Assembly (NCBI GenBank): GCA_025965125.1
Contig: JAOPXM010000135.1
Span: 1 to 46,327, forward strand
Length of the DNA: 46,327 nt
Direction: 5' to 3'
DNA from: Nocardioides sp.
GTDB lineage: Bacteria; Actinomycetota; Actinomycetes; Propionibacteriales; Nocardioidaceae
Below are positions 11,162 to 18,813 of this stretch, in pieces (the stretch's first letter is position 1; each line of letters opens with the position of its first letter). Below the pieces are notes generated by a model, which worked only from the letters and a program-made list of their open reading frames with translations, had not been told where the DNA came from and searched no databases. The translations under genes and the position numbers were made by a program.

Positions 11162-11434
11162 GTGGCCACCGTGCAGTTCGTCGCGGAGCGTTTCTGGCCG
11201 GGAGCAACCGAGGCCGCCGCCCGGTCGTCGATGGCGAAGATCCGCGCCAGCTGTGAGCAGCTCGCGGCGTCCGGAGTGCCGGTGCGGTGGCTGGGTGGCA
11301 CGTTCCTGGCCGGCGACGAGGTCGTCTCCCTGCGGTTCGAGGGGACGGCCCAGGCGGTCCGGGCGGTGCACGAGCTGGCGGGTGTGCCGTTTGACCGGTT
11401 GCTGCCGTCGGTGGACGTCGATTCCGGAGACTGA
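11162..11434 (+). CDS. Small conserved-looking protein of unknown function
   Basis: A 90-residue protein whose GTG start follows the lipoprotein stop with no gap (TAG-GTG), so it is probably translated by re-initiating ribosomes. It begins VATVQFVAERFWPGATEAA and has RWLGGTFLAGDEVVSLRFEG. The pattern suggests a small ferredoxin-like alpha/beta fold, as in DUF4242-like proteins, but I cannot assign it firmly. No signal peptide, cysteine cluster or catalytic motif is evident. It converges with the flavoprotein gene with 4 bp between stops. Confidence 0.65.
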   Translation: MATVQFVAERFWPGATEAAARSSMAKIRASCEQLAASGVPVRWLGGTFLAGDEVVSLRFEGTAQAVRAVHELAGVPFDRLLPSVDVDSGD

Positions 11435-11438
11435 GCCG

Positions 11439-12137
11439 TCAGCCGGTGGCCCCGAACTGCTCGACCCGGATGCTGCTGGACCGGACGCCCACCTCGCCCA
11501 GGAGCCTGGTTGCGAACGACGCGAAGCCGACCGAACCGCAGACGTAGGCGGTCTCGGCGGCCGCGACGAGAGGTGCCATCTCGTCCGGGTACGGCGGGTG
11601 GGCGATCCGGTCGCCCCGGTTCTCTCGGGTGAGGGCGACGAACGCGCCATGCTCGAGGAGTTCCTGGGCGTAGGGCAGCTCCTCCAGGGTGCGCGCCACC
11701 GCCACCACCCGCAGCCTGTCGGTGGCGCCGATGCGTCGCGCGTGCCGCAGCATCGAGATCAGCGGGACCACCCCCGAGCCACCGCCCACGCACACGGCGG
11801 TCACCTCACCAGCCCAGGTGAACCAGCCGCCGATCGGCCCGCGGAGCTCGAAGATGTCGCCTTGCTCGGCCACGTCGTGCATGAAACCGGACACCTCGCC
11901 GCCCGGCAGGCACTCGACCATGAGCTCCAGCAGGGGATCGGCCGGCTCCGAGGCGACGGAGTACGAGCGCTGCGCGGTGTAACCGTCCTCCGCTCGCAGC
12001 CGCAGCACATAGTGCTGGCCGGGGAGATGCTCGACCTGGTTCTCGACGTCGAAGCGCAGCCGCACCAGCCGGTCGCTCGGCCGGTCCAGCTCGACCAGCC
12101 GGCCCGTCGTCCAGGGGCCGGTCGGCGCATCGCTCAC
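11439..12137 (-). CDS. FAD/NAD-binding ferredoxin reductase-like oxidoreductase
   Basis: The 232-residue protein has the ferredoxin-NADP reductase fold. The FAD motif is RSYSVAS (RxYS), the NAD(P) pocket is VGGGSGVVPLISMLRHA, and the C-terminal YVCGSVGFASFATRLL is the CGS-type motif. It lacks a C-terminal 2Fe-2S domain, so it is a simple flavin reductase module. The GTG start at 12137 overlaps the stop of the upstream molybdoenzyme gene by 4 bp (GTGA), so the two are translationally coupled. It most likely supplies or accepts electrons for that enzyme (inference from coupling and the family pairing). Confidence 0.88.
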   Translation of the reverse strand: MSDAPTGPWTTGRLVELDRPSDRLVRLRFDVENQVEHLPGQHYVLRLRAEDGYTAQRSYSVASEPADPLLELMVECLPGGEVSGFMHDVAEQGDIFELRGPIGGWFTWAGEVTAVCVGGGSGVVPLISMLRHARRIGATDRLRVVAVARTLEELPYAQELLEHGAFVALTRENRGDRIAHPPYPDEMAPLVAAAETAYVCGSVGFASFATRLLGEVGVRSSSIRVEQFGATG

Positions 12138-12745
12138 GGGTCGCCCTGGTAGCGCTGCTCGAGCCACGGGTCGCCCCGGTCGTGGTAGCCGTTCTGCTCC
12201 CAGAACCCCGGCCGGTCGTCTGACATGAGCTCGAGCCGGGCCACCCACTTGGCCGACTTCCAGAAGTAAAGATGCGGCACGAGCAGCCGCAACGGGCCGC
12301 CGTGCTCCGCGGCGAGCGGGCGCCCGTCGTACTCCCACGCGATCCAGGCCTTGCCTCCCGTGATGTCGGCGAGTGGCAGGTTGGTCGTGTAGCCGGTGGT
12401 CGAGTGGGCCATGACGTACGCCGCTTCGCGCTTCGGCGCGGCCAGCTCGAGCAGGGTGTCGACGCTGACACCGGCGAACGTCGTGTCGATCATCGACCAC
12501 GTGGTGACGCAGTGGATGTCGCCGAAGTACGACGAGCCAGGCAGGGCGTGCAGGTCACGCCACGACCACGTCCGAGGCCGGTCCACCAACCCGTCCACGG
12601 TCATCGTGCAGTGCTCGGGGTCGAGATCGGGCTGGGCCTCGGCCGTGAGCACCGGCCAGTCCCTGCCGGTGTCGTACTGCCCCGGTGGGAGTCTCTCGGG
12701 GCGACCACGGCGGCGGCCGCTGCCGAATCCTCGCGTGACGGGCAT
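12134..12745 (-). CDS. Sulfite-oxidase-fold molybdopterin-dependent oxidoreductase
   Basis: The 203-residue protein resembles the single-domain sulfite-oxidase/YedY-like molybdoenzymes. It has the molybdenum-ligand Cys in GDIHCVTTWSM and the pterin-binding YVMAHSTTGYTTNLPLAD and GGPLRLLVPHLYFWKSAKWV segments. It has no Tat or Sec signal, unlike MsrP, so it appears cytoplasmic. The ATG at 12745 is preceded by GGGAGG with good spacing; a longer frame upstream runs through the tRNA gene and is rejected. Its stop overlaps the start of the flavoprotein gene. The pair probably forms a two-component oxidoreductase; the substrate is unknown. Confidence 0.87.
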   Translation of the reverse strand: MPVTRGFGSGRRRGRPERLPPGQYDTGRDWPVLTAEAQPDLDPEHCTMTVDGLVDRPRTWSWRDLHALPGSSYFGDIHCVTTWSMIDTTFAGVSVDTLLELAAPKREAAYVMAHSTTGYTTNLPLADITGGKAWIAWEYDGRPLAAEHGGPLRLLVPHLYFWKSAKWVARLELMSDDRPGFWEQNGYHDRGDPWLEQRYQGDP

Positions 12746-12796
12746 CGGAGCCTCCCGGTGTCGTGCTGCCGAGGAGCACGCTGACGAACCGAAGTC

Positions 12797-12885
12797 TGGT
12801 GTCCGAGGGGGGACTTGAACCCCCACAACCGTTAAAGGTCACTAGCACCTCAAGCTAGCGCGTCTGCCAATTCCGCCACCCGGAC
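12797..12885 (-). tRNA. tRNA-Leu (anticodon GAG), CCA encoded
   Basis: The minus strand from 12885 reads GTCCGGGTGGCGGAATTGGC, a typical class II tRNA-Leu acceptor and D-arm. The anticodon stem-loop is CTAGC-TTGAGGT-GCTAG, giving anticodon GAG. A variable arm with GACC...GGTT follows, then the T-arm GGGGGTTCAAGTCCCCC. The acceptor 3' side CTCGGAC pairs with GTCCGGG with one G-U pair; discriminator A is at 12800 and the CCA at 12797-12799 is encoded. It is transcribed toward the molybdoenzyme operon and away from the M20 peptidase gene. Confidence 0.97.
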
Positions 12886-12963
12886 GAGTGCCTCGGAACT
12901 GTAGCAAAGCAGGGGCGTGGTTCTCACATCGGGAGCGGCCTCCTGAAGTGACATGCTGGGGCC

Positions 12964-14304
12964 ATGTCCAACGACGTCGGAGGCCCCAAGGGCGCGGATT
13001 CTTCGGGGCCCGATCAGGACCCAGCCGGAGAGGTCGTCGACCTGTGCCGGGAGCTCATCCGGATCGACACATCGAACTACGGTGACGAGGACGGACCTGG
13101 GGAGCGCAAGGCCGCCGAGTACGTCGCGACCCTGCTCGACGAGGTCGGCATCCGGTCGGACTTCTACGAGTCGGTGCCCGGTCGCACGACCGTGGTGGCT
13201 CGCTGGGGCGGGCCTGAGGGAGACGCCCTGCTCCTTCACGGTCACCTGGACGTGGTGCCTGCCGCGGCCGAGGACTGGCAGGTGGACCCGTTCTCCGGGG
13301 AGATCCAGGACGGCTATGTCTGGGGCCGCGGCGCGGTCGACATGAAGGACTTCGACGCCATGCTGTTGTCGGTCGTCCGGGCCCGGACCCGTGCCGGACG
13401 AGTGCCCGAACGCCCGATCGTGCTGTGCTTCACAGCCGACGAGGAGGCGGGCGGCCACCACGGTGCGCAACTCATCGTCGAGGACCACCCCGAGGCGCTC
13501 GAGGGCGTCACGGAGGCCGTGGGGGAGGTGGGCGGTTTCAGCACCACCATCCGCGGGCGCCGGCTTTACCTGATCGAGGCCGCCGAGAAGGGGATGGCGT
13601 GGATGCGCCTCACGGCCCGGGGCCGGGCCGGACACGGCTCGATGATCAATAACGAGAACGCCGTCACCGACCTCGCCGCCGCCGTCGCGCGCATCGGTGC
13701 GCACCGGTGGCCGGTCCGGCTCACGCCCACCATGAAGACCCTGCTGGCGGCGGTCGCCGAGATCGCGGGCACCGAGGCGACTCCGGAGAACGCGGAGGCC
13801 CTCATCGACGAGTTCGGGGGAGCGACCCGGATGCTCGGCGCGGTCCTGCGCAACACCACCAACCCGACCATGTTCACGGCGGGCTACAAGGTGAACGTCA
13901 TCCCGACCGAGGCCACCGCGTACGTCGACGGTCGTTTCCTCCCGGGATTCGAGGACGAGTTCTTCACGACGCTGGCCGAGCTGTGCGGCGAGAACATCTC
14001 CATCGACTACGTGTCGAAGCAGCAGCCCTGGGAGACGCCGTACGACGGGGACCTCGTCGAGGCGATGGGCAGGGCGATCCTGGCCGAGGACCCGGACGCG
14101 GTCGTGGCGCCGTACCTGATGAGCGGTGGCACCGACGCCAAGCACTTCAACAAGCTTGGGATGCGGTCCTACGGCTTCGCGCCGCTGCGGCTGCCCGCGG
14201 ACCTGGACTTCACGGCGTTGTTCCACGGGGTCGACGAGCGGGTGCCGGTGGACGCGCTGGAGTTCGGGGCGCGGGTGTTCGACCGGTTCCTCGACGACAT
14301 CTGA
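12964..14304 (+). CDS. M20-family metallopeptidase / dipeptidase-like hydrolase
   Basis: The 446-residue protein carries the full M20 di-zinc site: LLLHGHLDVVPA (metal His and adjacent Asp), GRGAVDMKDFDAM (bridging Asp), FTADEEAGGHHGA (general base and metal Glu pair) and MSGGTDAKHF (metal His near the C-terminus). A dimerisation domain with GRAGHGSMI lies in the middle. It should hydrolyse a peptide or N-acyl amino acid bond in the cytoplasm. It starts about 80 bp from the 5' end of the divergent tRNA-Leu gene. The DUF5703 gene downstream is on the opposite strand. A clear -10 is not visible. Confidence 0.9.
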   Translation: MSNDVGGPKGADSSGPDQDPAGEVVDLCRELIRIDTSNYGDEDGPGERKAAEYVATLLDEVGIRSDFYESVPGRTTVVARWGGPEGDALLLHGHLDVVPAAAEDWQVDPFSGEIQDGYVWGRGAVDMKDFDAMLLSVVRARTRAGRVPERPIVLCFTADEEAGGHHGAQLIVEDHPEALEGVTEAVGEVGGFSTTIRGRRLYLIEAAEKGMAWMRLTARGRAGHGSMINNENAVTDLAAAVARIGAHRWPVRLTPTMKTLLAAVAEIAGTEATPENAEALIDEFGGATRMLGAVLRNTTNPTMFTAGYKVNVIPTEATAYVDGRFLPGFEDEFFTTLAELCGENISIDYVSKQQPWETPYDGDLVEAMGRAILAEDPDAVVAPYLMSGGTDAKHFNKLGMRSYGFAPLRLPADLDFTALFHGVDERVPVDALEFGARVFDRFLDDI

Positions 14305-14349
14305 CCGTTTCCAGGAGGTCGGTTTCGAGAAGGTCGCATCGCGGCCTCC

Positions 14350-14574
14350 TCAACCACCGAGTCTTCGGAGCTGCCGGATGATCTTGCGGCGCAGCACCAC
14401 CCGGCGGGTGCCGTCGGGCGTGATCCGCACCCGGTCCAGCTCCCAGCCACCATGCTCGGCTCGGTCGACGAGCAGCCTCGTGACGACGTTCCGGGAGAAG
14501 TCACGCGAGAACGTCAGCCGCTCGAACTCCCACTCCACCCCATGACCCGGCGCACGCCTGGAAGCTCTGGACAA
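14350..14574 (-). CDS. DUF5703 family small protein
   Basis: A 74-residue basic protein whose core VEWEFERLTFSRDFSRN and ITPDGTRRVVLRRKIIRQ matches what I recall of the actinobacterial DUF5703 family. The TTG at 14574 has a GGAGAG Shine-Dalgarno at 14581-14586 with 6-nt spacing and sits just after the aldo/keto reductase stop, so it is chosen. A GTG at 14538 would give a 62-residue protein that fits the usual family start (V-E-W-E-F) better. Function unknown; the C-terminus is Arg/Lys-rich. It is probably co-transcribed with the aldo/keto reductase gene. Confidence 0.72.
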   Translation of the reverse strand: MSRASRRAPGHGVEWEFERLTFSRDFSRNVVTRLLVDRAEHGGWELDRVRITPDGTRRVVLRRKIIRQLRRLGG

Positions 14575-14577
14575 CGG

Positions 14578-15525
14578 TCACTCTCCGGATACGTCGTCGA
14601 GCGCCTCGACGATCTCGGGTGGCAGGGACAGCTCCTCGACGCCCAGGGCGCCTCGCAGCTGGGCTGCGGTGCGGGCCCCGAGGATCGGCGAGGTGACCCC
14701 TGGGCGGTCGCGCACCCACACCAGGGCAACCTCGAGCGGGGTCCAGCCGAGCCCTTCGGCGGCGCGGACAACGGCCTCGACGATCGCGGCTGAACGCTCG
14801 TTGAGGTAGGAGCCCACGAAGTTGGCGAAGTGCTGGGACGCGGCCCGCGAGTCCGAAGGAGTGCCGGTGCGGTACTTGCCGGTCAGGACGCCGCGGCCGA
14901 GCGGCGACCACGGGAGCACCCCGAGCCCCAGCGCAGCGGCGGCGGGCAGGACCTCGTGCTCCACGGTCCGGCTGAGCAGGGAGTACTCGACCTGCGTCGA
15001 GGCAATCGCCGCGCGACCCGGTACGGCGCGCTGCCACGTCGCGGCCTGGGCGGTCTGCCACCCGGAGTAGTTCGAGATGCCGACGTACATCGCGCGGCCG
15101 GAGGCGACGGCCTGGTCGAGGGCGCCCAGCGTCTCCTCGATCGGGGTGTCGTCGGACCAGATGTGGACCTGCCACAGGTCGACGTGGTCGACGCCCAGCC
15201 GCTTCAAGGACGCGTCGAGGGTGGTGAGCAGGCTGCCCCGGGAGACGTTGTAGTCGCGCCCGCCGCGAGTGGCGCTGATGCCGGCCTTCGTGGCGAGCAC
15301 GATCTCGTCGCGGGCGACGACATCGCCGATGAGGGTGCCGATGAGCTCTTCGGAGGCGCCGTTGCCGTAGCCGGCAGCGGTGTCCACCAGGGTGCCCCCC
15401 ACCTCGGCGAACGAGATGAGCTGGTCGCGTGCCTCGTGCTCGTCGGTGTCGCGACCCCAGGTCATCGTGCCCAGCCCGAGACGCGAGACCTTGAGGCCCG
15501 TGGCGCCGAGCGACCTGTGCTGCAT
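14578..15525 (-). CDS. Aldo/keto reductase
   Basis: The 315-residue protein is a typical AKR barrel. It starts MQHRSLGATGLKVSRLGLGT, has the catalytic-site segment FAEVGGTLVDTAAGYGNGAS (Asp and Tyr), and LGVDHVDLWQVHIWSD with the catalytic His. The NADPH-binding C-terminal part has PILGARTAAQLRGALGV. It reduces a carbonyl with NADPH; the substrate is unknown. The ATG at 15525 has TACGGT 6 nt upstream and no Shine-Dalgarno (leaderless type). The DUF5703 gene follows 3 nt after its stop. The gene diverges from uppP. Confidence 0.9.
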   Translation of the reverse strand: MQHRSLGATGLKVSRLGLGTMTWGRDTDEHEARDQLISFAEVGGTLVDTAAGYGNGASEELIGTLIGDVVARDEIVLATKAGISATRGGRDYNVSRGSLLTTLDASLKRLGVDHVDLWQVHIWSDDTPIEETLGALDQAVASGRAMYVGISNYSGWQTAQAATWQRAVPGRAAIASTQVEYSLLSRTVEHEVLPAAAALGLGVLPWSPLGRGVLTGKYRTGTPSDSRAASQHFANFVGSYLNERSAAIVEAVVRAAEGLGWTPLEVALVWVRDRPGVTSPILGARTAAQLRGALGVEELSLPPEIVEALDDVSGE

Positions 15526-15531
15526 GGCGCA

Positions 15532-15537
15532 ACCGTA
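15532..15537 (-). promoter_or_regulatory. Leaderless -10 of aldo/keto reductase
   Basis: TACGGT on the minus strand lies 6 nt before the ATG at 15525. Confidence 0.5.
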
Positions 15538-15606
15538 TCGAGGCCGAGCCAATTCCGCGGGACCGCCACGGCAAGGGGCAGTCATGTCATCGGCAGGTTG
15601 CCCTCG

Positions 15607-15612
15607 TAGGCT
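15607..15612 (+). promoter_or_regulatory. -10 of uppP (leadered)
   Basis: TAGGCT predicts a start site near 15619 and a leader of about 33 nt with AGGTG before the ATG at 15652. Confidence 0.4.
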
Positions 15613-15651
15613 GTGCCGCACCCCGTCCGGACCGAACGTCAGGTGCGATCC

Positions 15652-16479
15652 ATGAACTACTTCGACGCGGTGGTCCTCGGTGTCGTGGAGGGACTCACAG
15701 AGTTCCTCCCCGTCTCCAGCACGGGCCACCTCACCATCGCCGAGAAGATGCTCGGCCTCAAGGTCGACGACCCGGCGATCACCGGCTACACAGCGGTGAT
15801 CCAGATGGGCGCCATCGGGGCGGTGATCGTCTACTTCGTTCGAGACATCCTGAACATCATCAAGGCCTGGACCCTCGGTCTGGTGAAGCCGGAGTACCGC
15901 GGGCAGCTCGACCACCGGATGGGCTGGTACATCATCGTCGGCAGCATCCCGGTCGGGATCGTGGGGCTGCTTGCCAAGGACTTCATCAAGGGCGACCTGC
16001 GCACGCTCTGGGTGGTGGCATTCGCGCTGATCGGCTGGAGCGCGGTCATGTGGTTCGCCGAGCGCGTGGCCCGCCAGGTGCGCGGCGAACGTGAGCTGAC
16101 GATGAAGGACGCCGTCGTCGTCGGCGTCACCCAGGTCATCTCCCTGGCACCCGGTGTGTCACGTTCGGGAGCGACCATCTCGGCCGGCCTGCTGCGCGGG
16201 CTCGACCGCACCACCGCCACCAAGCTGAGCTTCTTCCTCTCGATCCCGGCGCTGGTGGCCGCGGGGCTCTTCGAGCTCAAGGACGCCCTCGGCGGCGACA
16301 TCCACGCGGGCGAGGCCATCGTGGGAGTGGTCGTCGCCTTCGTCGTGGCATACGCCTCGATCGCCTGGCTCCTGAGGTTCGTGGCGCACCACCCGATCAC
16401 GTGGTTCGTGCCCTACCGCGTGGCGCTGGGCGTCGTGCTGATCGCGCTGCTGGCGACCAACACCATCTCCGCAACCTGA
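15652..16479 (+). CDS. uppP: Undecaprenyl-diphosphate phosphatase
   Basis: The 275-residue integral membrane protein has both UppP/BacA catalytic motifs: EGLTEFLPVSSTGHL near the N-terminus and PGVSRSGATI near residues 165-174. Several hydrophobic helices follow, including IVGVVVAFVVAYASIAWLL. It dephosphorylates undecaprenyl diphosphate to recycle the lipid carrier for peptidoglycan, and confers bacitracin tolerance when abundant. The ATG at 15652 is chosen because the protein then begins MNYFDAVVLGVVEG, the family start; AGGTG lies upstream. It converges with corA with 4 bp between stops. Confidence 0.96.
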   Translation: MNYFDAVVLGVVEGLTEFLPVSSTGHLTIAEKMLGLKVDDPAITGYTAVIQMGAIGAVIVYFVRDILNIIKAWTLGLVKPEYRGQLDHRMGWYIIVGSIPVGIVGLLAKDFIKGDLRTLWVVAFALIGWSAVMWFAERVARQVRGERELTMKDAVVVGVTQVISLAPGVSRSGATISAGLLRGLDRTTATKLSFFLSIPALVAAGLFELKDALGGDIHAGEAIVGVVVAFVVAYASIAWLLRFVAHHPITWFVPYRVALGVVLIALLATNTISAT

Positions 16480-16483
16480 GCCT

Positions 16484-17464
16484 CTAGAGCCAACCCGACT
16501 TCTTGAAGAAGACCCACAGCGCGGCCGAGGTGGCCACCATCAGCAGCACCGCCATCGGGTAGCCGAGGTACCAGCCGAGCTCCGGCATGTGCTGGAAGTT
16601 CATCCCGTACACCCCCGCGATGAGGGTGGGGGCGGCGACGAGGCCGACGCCGGCAGAGATCTTGCGCATGTCGTTGTTCTGCTGGACCTGGATCTGAGCG
16701 AGGTGGGCCTCGAACGCCGAGGTCAGCAGCGACTCCATGGTGTCGACGTTCTCGACCGCGATGGCCAGGTGGTCCTGGATGTCGCGGAAGAAGGGCGCGT
16801 CGTCACCTTCGACCGACGTGATCTCCCCGATCGCGAACCGCCGGATCGGCTCACGCAGCGGCAACACGGCCCGGCGTACCTCCGCGAGCTCGCGTTTGAG
16901 CGTGTAGATGCGGCTCGAGTCGTTGGTGCGCCCGTCGGAGAAGACCGAGGTCTCTACCTCGTCGACATCCTCCTGGAGGGACATGATCACGTCGGCGTAC
17001 CCGTCGACGACGGTGTCGCACACGGCGTAGACCACGGCCGTGGGCCCGTGGGTGAGCACCGACTCCTTGCCTTCCAGCATGTTGCGCGCCGTGTGCAGTT
17101 CCGAGCCCTGACCGTGGCGCACGCTGACGATGAAGTCGGGCCCGACGAACAGGTTGATCTCACCGGTCTCGACGGCATCGTTCGCGTCGATGTACCAAAG
17201 CGTCTTCAGGATGAGGAACAGGCTGTCGTCGTACCGCTCGAGCTTCGGACGCTGGTGCGCCTTGTACGCGTCCTCGACAGCAAGCGGGTGCAGGCCGAAC
17301 GCCCGGGCAACGTCCTCGAGCTCGGTCTCCGATGGCTCGTGCAGCCCGACCCAGACAAAGTCGTCCTTGCCGGTGGCCTTGGACCGCAGCTTCTCGAAGT
17401 CCTGAATGGCACAGTCCACCGGTACCCGGGTGCCGTTCCGGTACAAGGCACTGTCCACGATCAC
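16484..17464 (-). CDS. corA: CorA-type magnesium/cobalt transporter
   Basis: The 326-residue protein has the CorA layout: a soluble N-terminal funnel domain, a long helix, and two C-terminal membrane helices. The signature YGMNFQHMPE (GMN) sits between TM1 (VGLVAAPTLIAGV) and TM2 (PMAVLLMVATSAALWVF), and a basic C-terminus KKSGWL ends the chain. It transports Mg2+ or other divalent cations across the membrane as a pentamer. The GTG at 17464 has TAGCGT 7 nt upstream. The divergent histidine phosphatase start is only 34 bp away, so the promoters overlap. An in-frame GTG at 17473 is an alternative. Confidence 0.94.
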   Translation of the reverse strand: MIVDSALYRNGTRVPVDCAIQDFEKLRSKATGKDDFVWVGLHEPSETELEDVARAFGLHPLAVEDAYKAHQRPKLERYDDSLFLILKTLWYIDANDAVETGEINLFVGPDFIVSVRHGQGSELHTARNMLEGKESVLTHGPTAVVYAVCDTVVDGYADVIMSLQEDVDEVETSVFSDGRTNDSSRIYTLKRELAEVRRAVLPLREPIRRFAIGEITSVEGDDAPFFRDIQDHLAIAVENVDTMESLLTSAFEAHLAQIQVQQNNDMRKISAGVGLVAAPTLIAGVYGMNFQHMPELGWYLGYPMAVLLMVATSAALWVFFKKSGWL

Positions 17465-17471
17465 GGGCGCC

Positions 17472-17477
17472 ACGCTA
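17472..17477 (-). promoter_or_regulatory. Leaderless -10 of corA
   Basis: TAGCGT on the minus strand lies 7 nt before the corA GTG and only 7 bp from the -10 of the divergent gene. Confidence 0.45.
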
Positions 17478-17484
17478 GCCCTAC

Positions 17485-17490
17485 TACGCT
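17485..17490 (+). promoter_or_regulatory. Leaderless -10 of histidine phosphatase gene
   Basis: TACGCT ends 7 nt before the ATG at 17498. Confidence 0.45.
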
Positions 17491-17497
17491 CGCCGGC

Positions 17498-18223
17498 ATG
17501 GCAACCGTGATCCTCGTCCGCCACGGACGTACGACGGCGAACGCGACCGGCGTGCTGGCCGGGCGGCTCCCCGGCGTGCGGCTGGACGAGATCGGCCAGG
17601 CCCAGGCTGACCGGGCCGGCGCCCGTATCGGGTCGGTTCCGGTCGCAGCGATCGTCAGCAGCCCGCTGGAACGTTGCCGACAGACGGCGAAGGCGCTTCT
17701 GGCTGTCCAGGGCGGCACGCTGACGATTGCCAGCGAGCGGGGGATCACGGAGTGCGACTACGGCGACTGGCAGGGTCGGCCGCTGCGTGAGCTCGCGAAG
17801 GAGAAGCTCTGGGGCGTCGTCCAGACGCAGCCATCGGCGGCAGCCTTCCCGGGTGGCGAGTCGCTGGCGTCGATGCAGGCCCGGGCCGTTGCCGCCATCC
17901 GTCGTCGTGACACCGACCTGGAGGCGGCCCACGGGCCGGACGCAGTCTGGGTCGCGGTCAGTCACGGCGACATCATCAAGTCGATCCTGGCCGACGCCCT
18001 CGGCATGCACCTGGACCTGTTCCAGCGGATCAACGTCGACCCCGCGTCCGTCTCGATCATCCGCTACACCGGGACGCGACCGTACGTCCTGGCGACCAAC
18101 ACGCACGAGGGCGACCTCTCGTGGCTCGCCCCGAAGCCCGCCAAAAGGGCAGGACGGGCACGCCGCGTCAAGGACGCGGTGGTCGGGGGCGGAGCCGGGC
18201 CTTCCGGCCCGCCTCTAGGCTGA
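17498..18223 (+). CDS. Histidine phosphatase (phosphoglycerate-mutase-like)
   Basis: The 241-residue protein starts MATVILVRHGRTTANATG, the RHG phosphohistidine motif. It has a VSSPLERCRQTAKA segment, the ECDYGDWQG loop and VAVSHGDIIKSI with the second catalytic His. It is a broad phosphatase-fold member; the exact substrate is not known. The Mtb relative Rv2135c occupies the same position beside a DUF3090 and SCO1664 gene, from memory. The C-terminal tail is Lys/Arg/Gly-rich and contains the next gene's -10. It probably forms a conserved set with the next three genes. Confidence 0.9.
   Translation: MATVILVRHGRTTANATGVLAGRLPGVRLDEIGQAQADRAGARIGSVPVAAIVSSPLERCRQTAKALLAVQGGTLTIASERGITECDYGDWQGRPLRELAKEKLWGVVQTQPSAAAFPGGESLASMQARAVAAIRRRDTDLEAAHGPDAVWVAVSHGDIIKSILADALGMHLDLFQRINVDPASVSIIRYTGTRPYVLATNTHEGDLSWLAPKPAKRAGRARRVKDAVVGGGAGPSGPPLG
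18196..18211 (+). other. Short GC hairpin near gene end
   Basis: CGGGCC-TTCC-GGCCCG forms a perfect 6-bp stem just before the stop of the histidine phosphatase and next to the DUF3090 -10. It has no T-tract, so it is not a canonical terminator. Confidence 0.35.
18216..18221 (+). promoter_or_regulatory. Leaderless -10 of DUF3090 gene
   Basis: TAGGCT lies 6 nt before the ATG at 18228 and overlaps the upstream stop codon (TGA at 18221-18223). Confidence 0.5.
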
Positions 18224-18227
18224 ATCC

Positions 18228-18806
18228 ATGGCACCTCTCGTCCACGGCTTCGACCCGCCCGAGCGGTTCGTGACCGGCACGGTCGGATCTCCCGGGTCTC
18301 GCACGTTCTTCCTGCAGGCACGCTCCGGCGCGCGCGTCGTCAGTGTCGCGCTCGAGAAGCAGCAGGTCGCGGCGCTCGCAGAGCGGATCGACGAGCTGCT
18401 CGACGAGGTGATGGCCAGCGGCCGGTACGACGCGCTGATCCCGGCCGTGGCCCCCCTGGGCCTGGACGACTCCGACCCCCTGGAACAGCCGATCGAGGAG
18501 GAGTTCCGGGCGGGCACGATGACGTTGTCGTGGGACCCCGACGACCAGCGCGTGGTGATCGAGGTCTTCCCCTACACCGAGGCTGCCGTGGTGTCTCCCG
18601 AGCAGGTCGACGAGGACTTCGAGGAGCCGGAGCCCGACGAGGTGCTCCTGGTCAGGCTCGCCGCCGGTCACGCCCGTGCCTTTGTGAAGCGTGCCAGCCA
18701 AGTGCTCGAGGCCGGCCGCCCCAGCTGTCCGTTCTGCGGCAACCCGATCGACCCGGAAGGCCACCTCTGCGTGCGGGCCAACGGTTTCCGCCGACGGGAC
18801 CCGTGA
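18228..18806 (+). CDS. DUF3090 family protein
   Basis: The 192-residue protein matches the actinobacterial DUF3090 family. It begins MAPLVHGFDPPERFVTGTVG, has RTFFLQARSGARVVSVALEK and VAALAERIDELLDEV, and ends in CPFCGNPIDPEGHLCVRANG, a zinc-ribbon-like CxxC...C tail. An acidic middle segment (VDEDFEEPEPDEV) is also typical. Function is unknown in the family. It is the first of three closely spaced genes leading to mshC; the SCO1664-type gene starts 8 nt after its stop. The cluster likely forms an operon with readthrough. Confidence 0.9.
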   Translation: MAPLVHGFDPPERFVTGTVGSPGSRTFFLQARSGARVVSVALEKQQVAALAERIDELLDEVMASGRYDALIPAVAPLGLDDSDPLEQPIEEEFRAGTMTLSWDPDDQRVVIEVFPYTEAAVVSPEQVDEDFEEPEPDEVLLVRLAAGHARAFVKRASQVLEAGRPSCPFCGNPIDPEGHLCVRANGFRRRDP

Positions 18807-18813
18807 CCGACCG

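Noticed and set aside
12746-12826. Longer N-terminus of the molybdoenzyme
   Set aside because: It would read through the tRNA-Leu gene; ATG 12745 has a proper Shine-Dalgarno.
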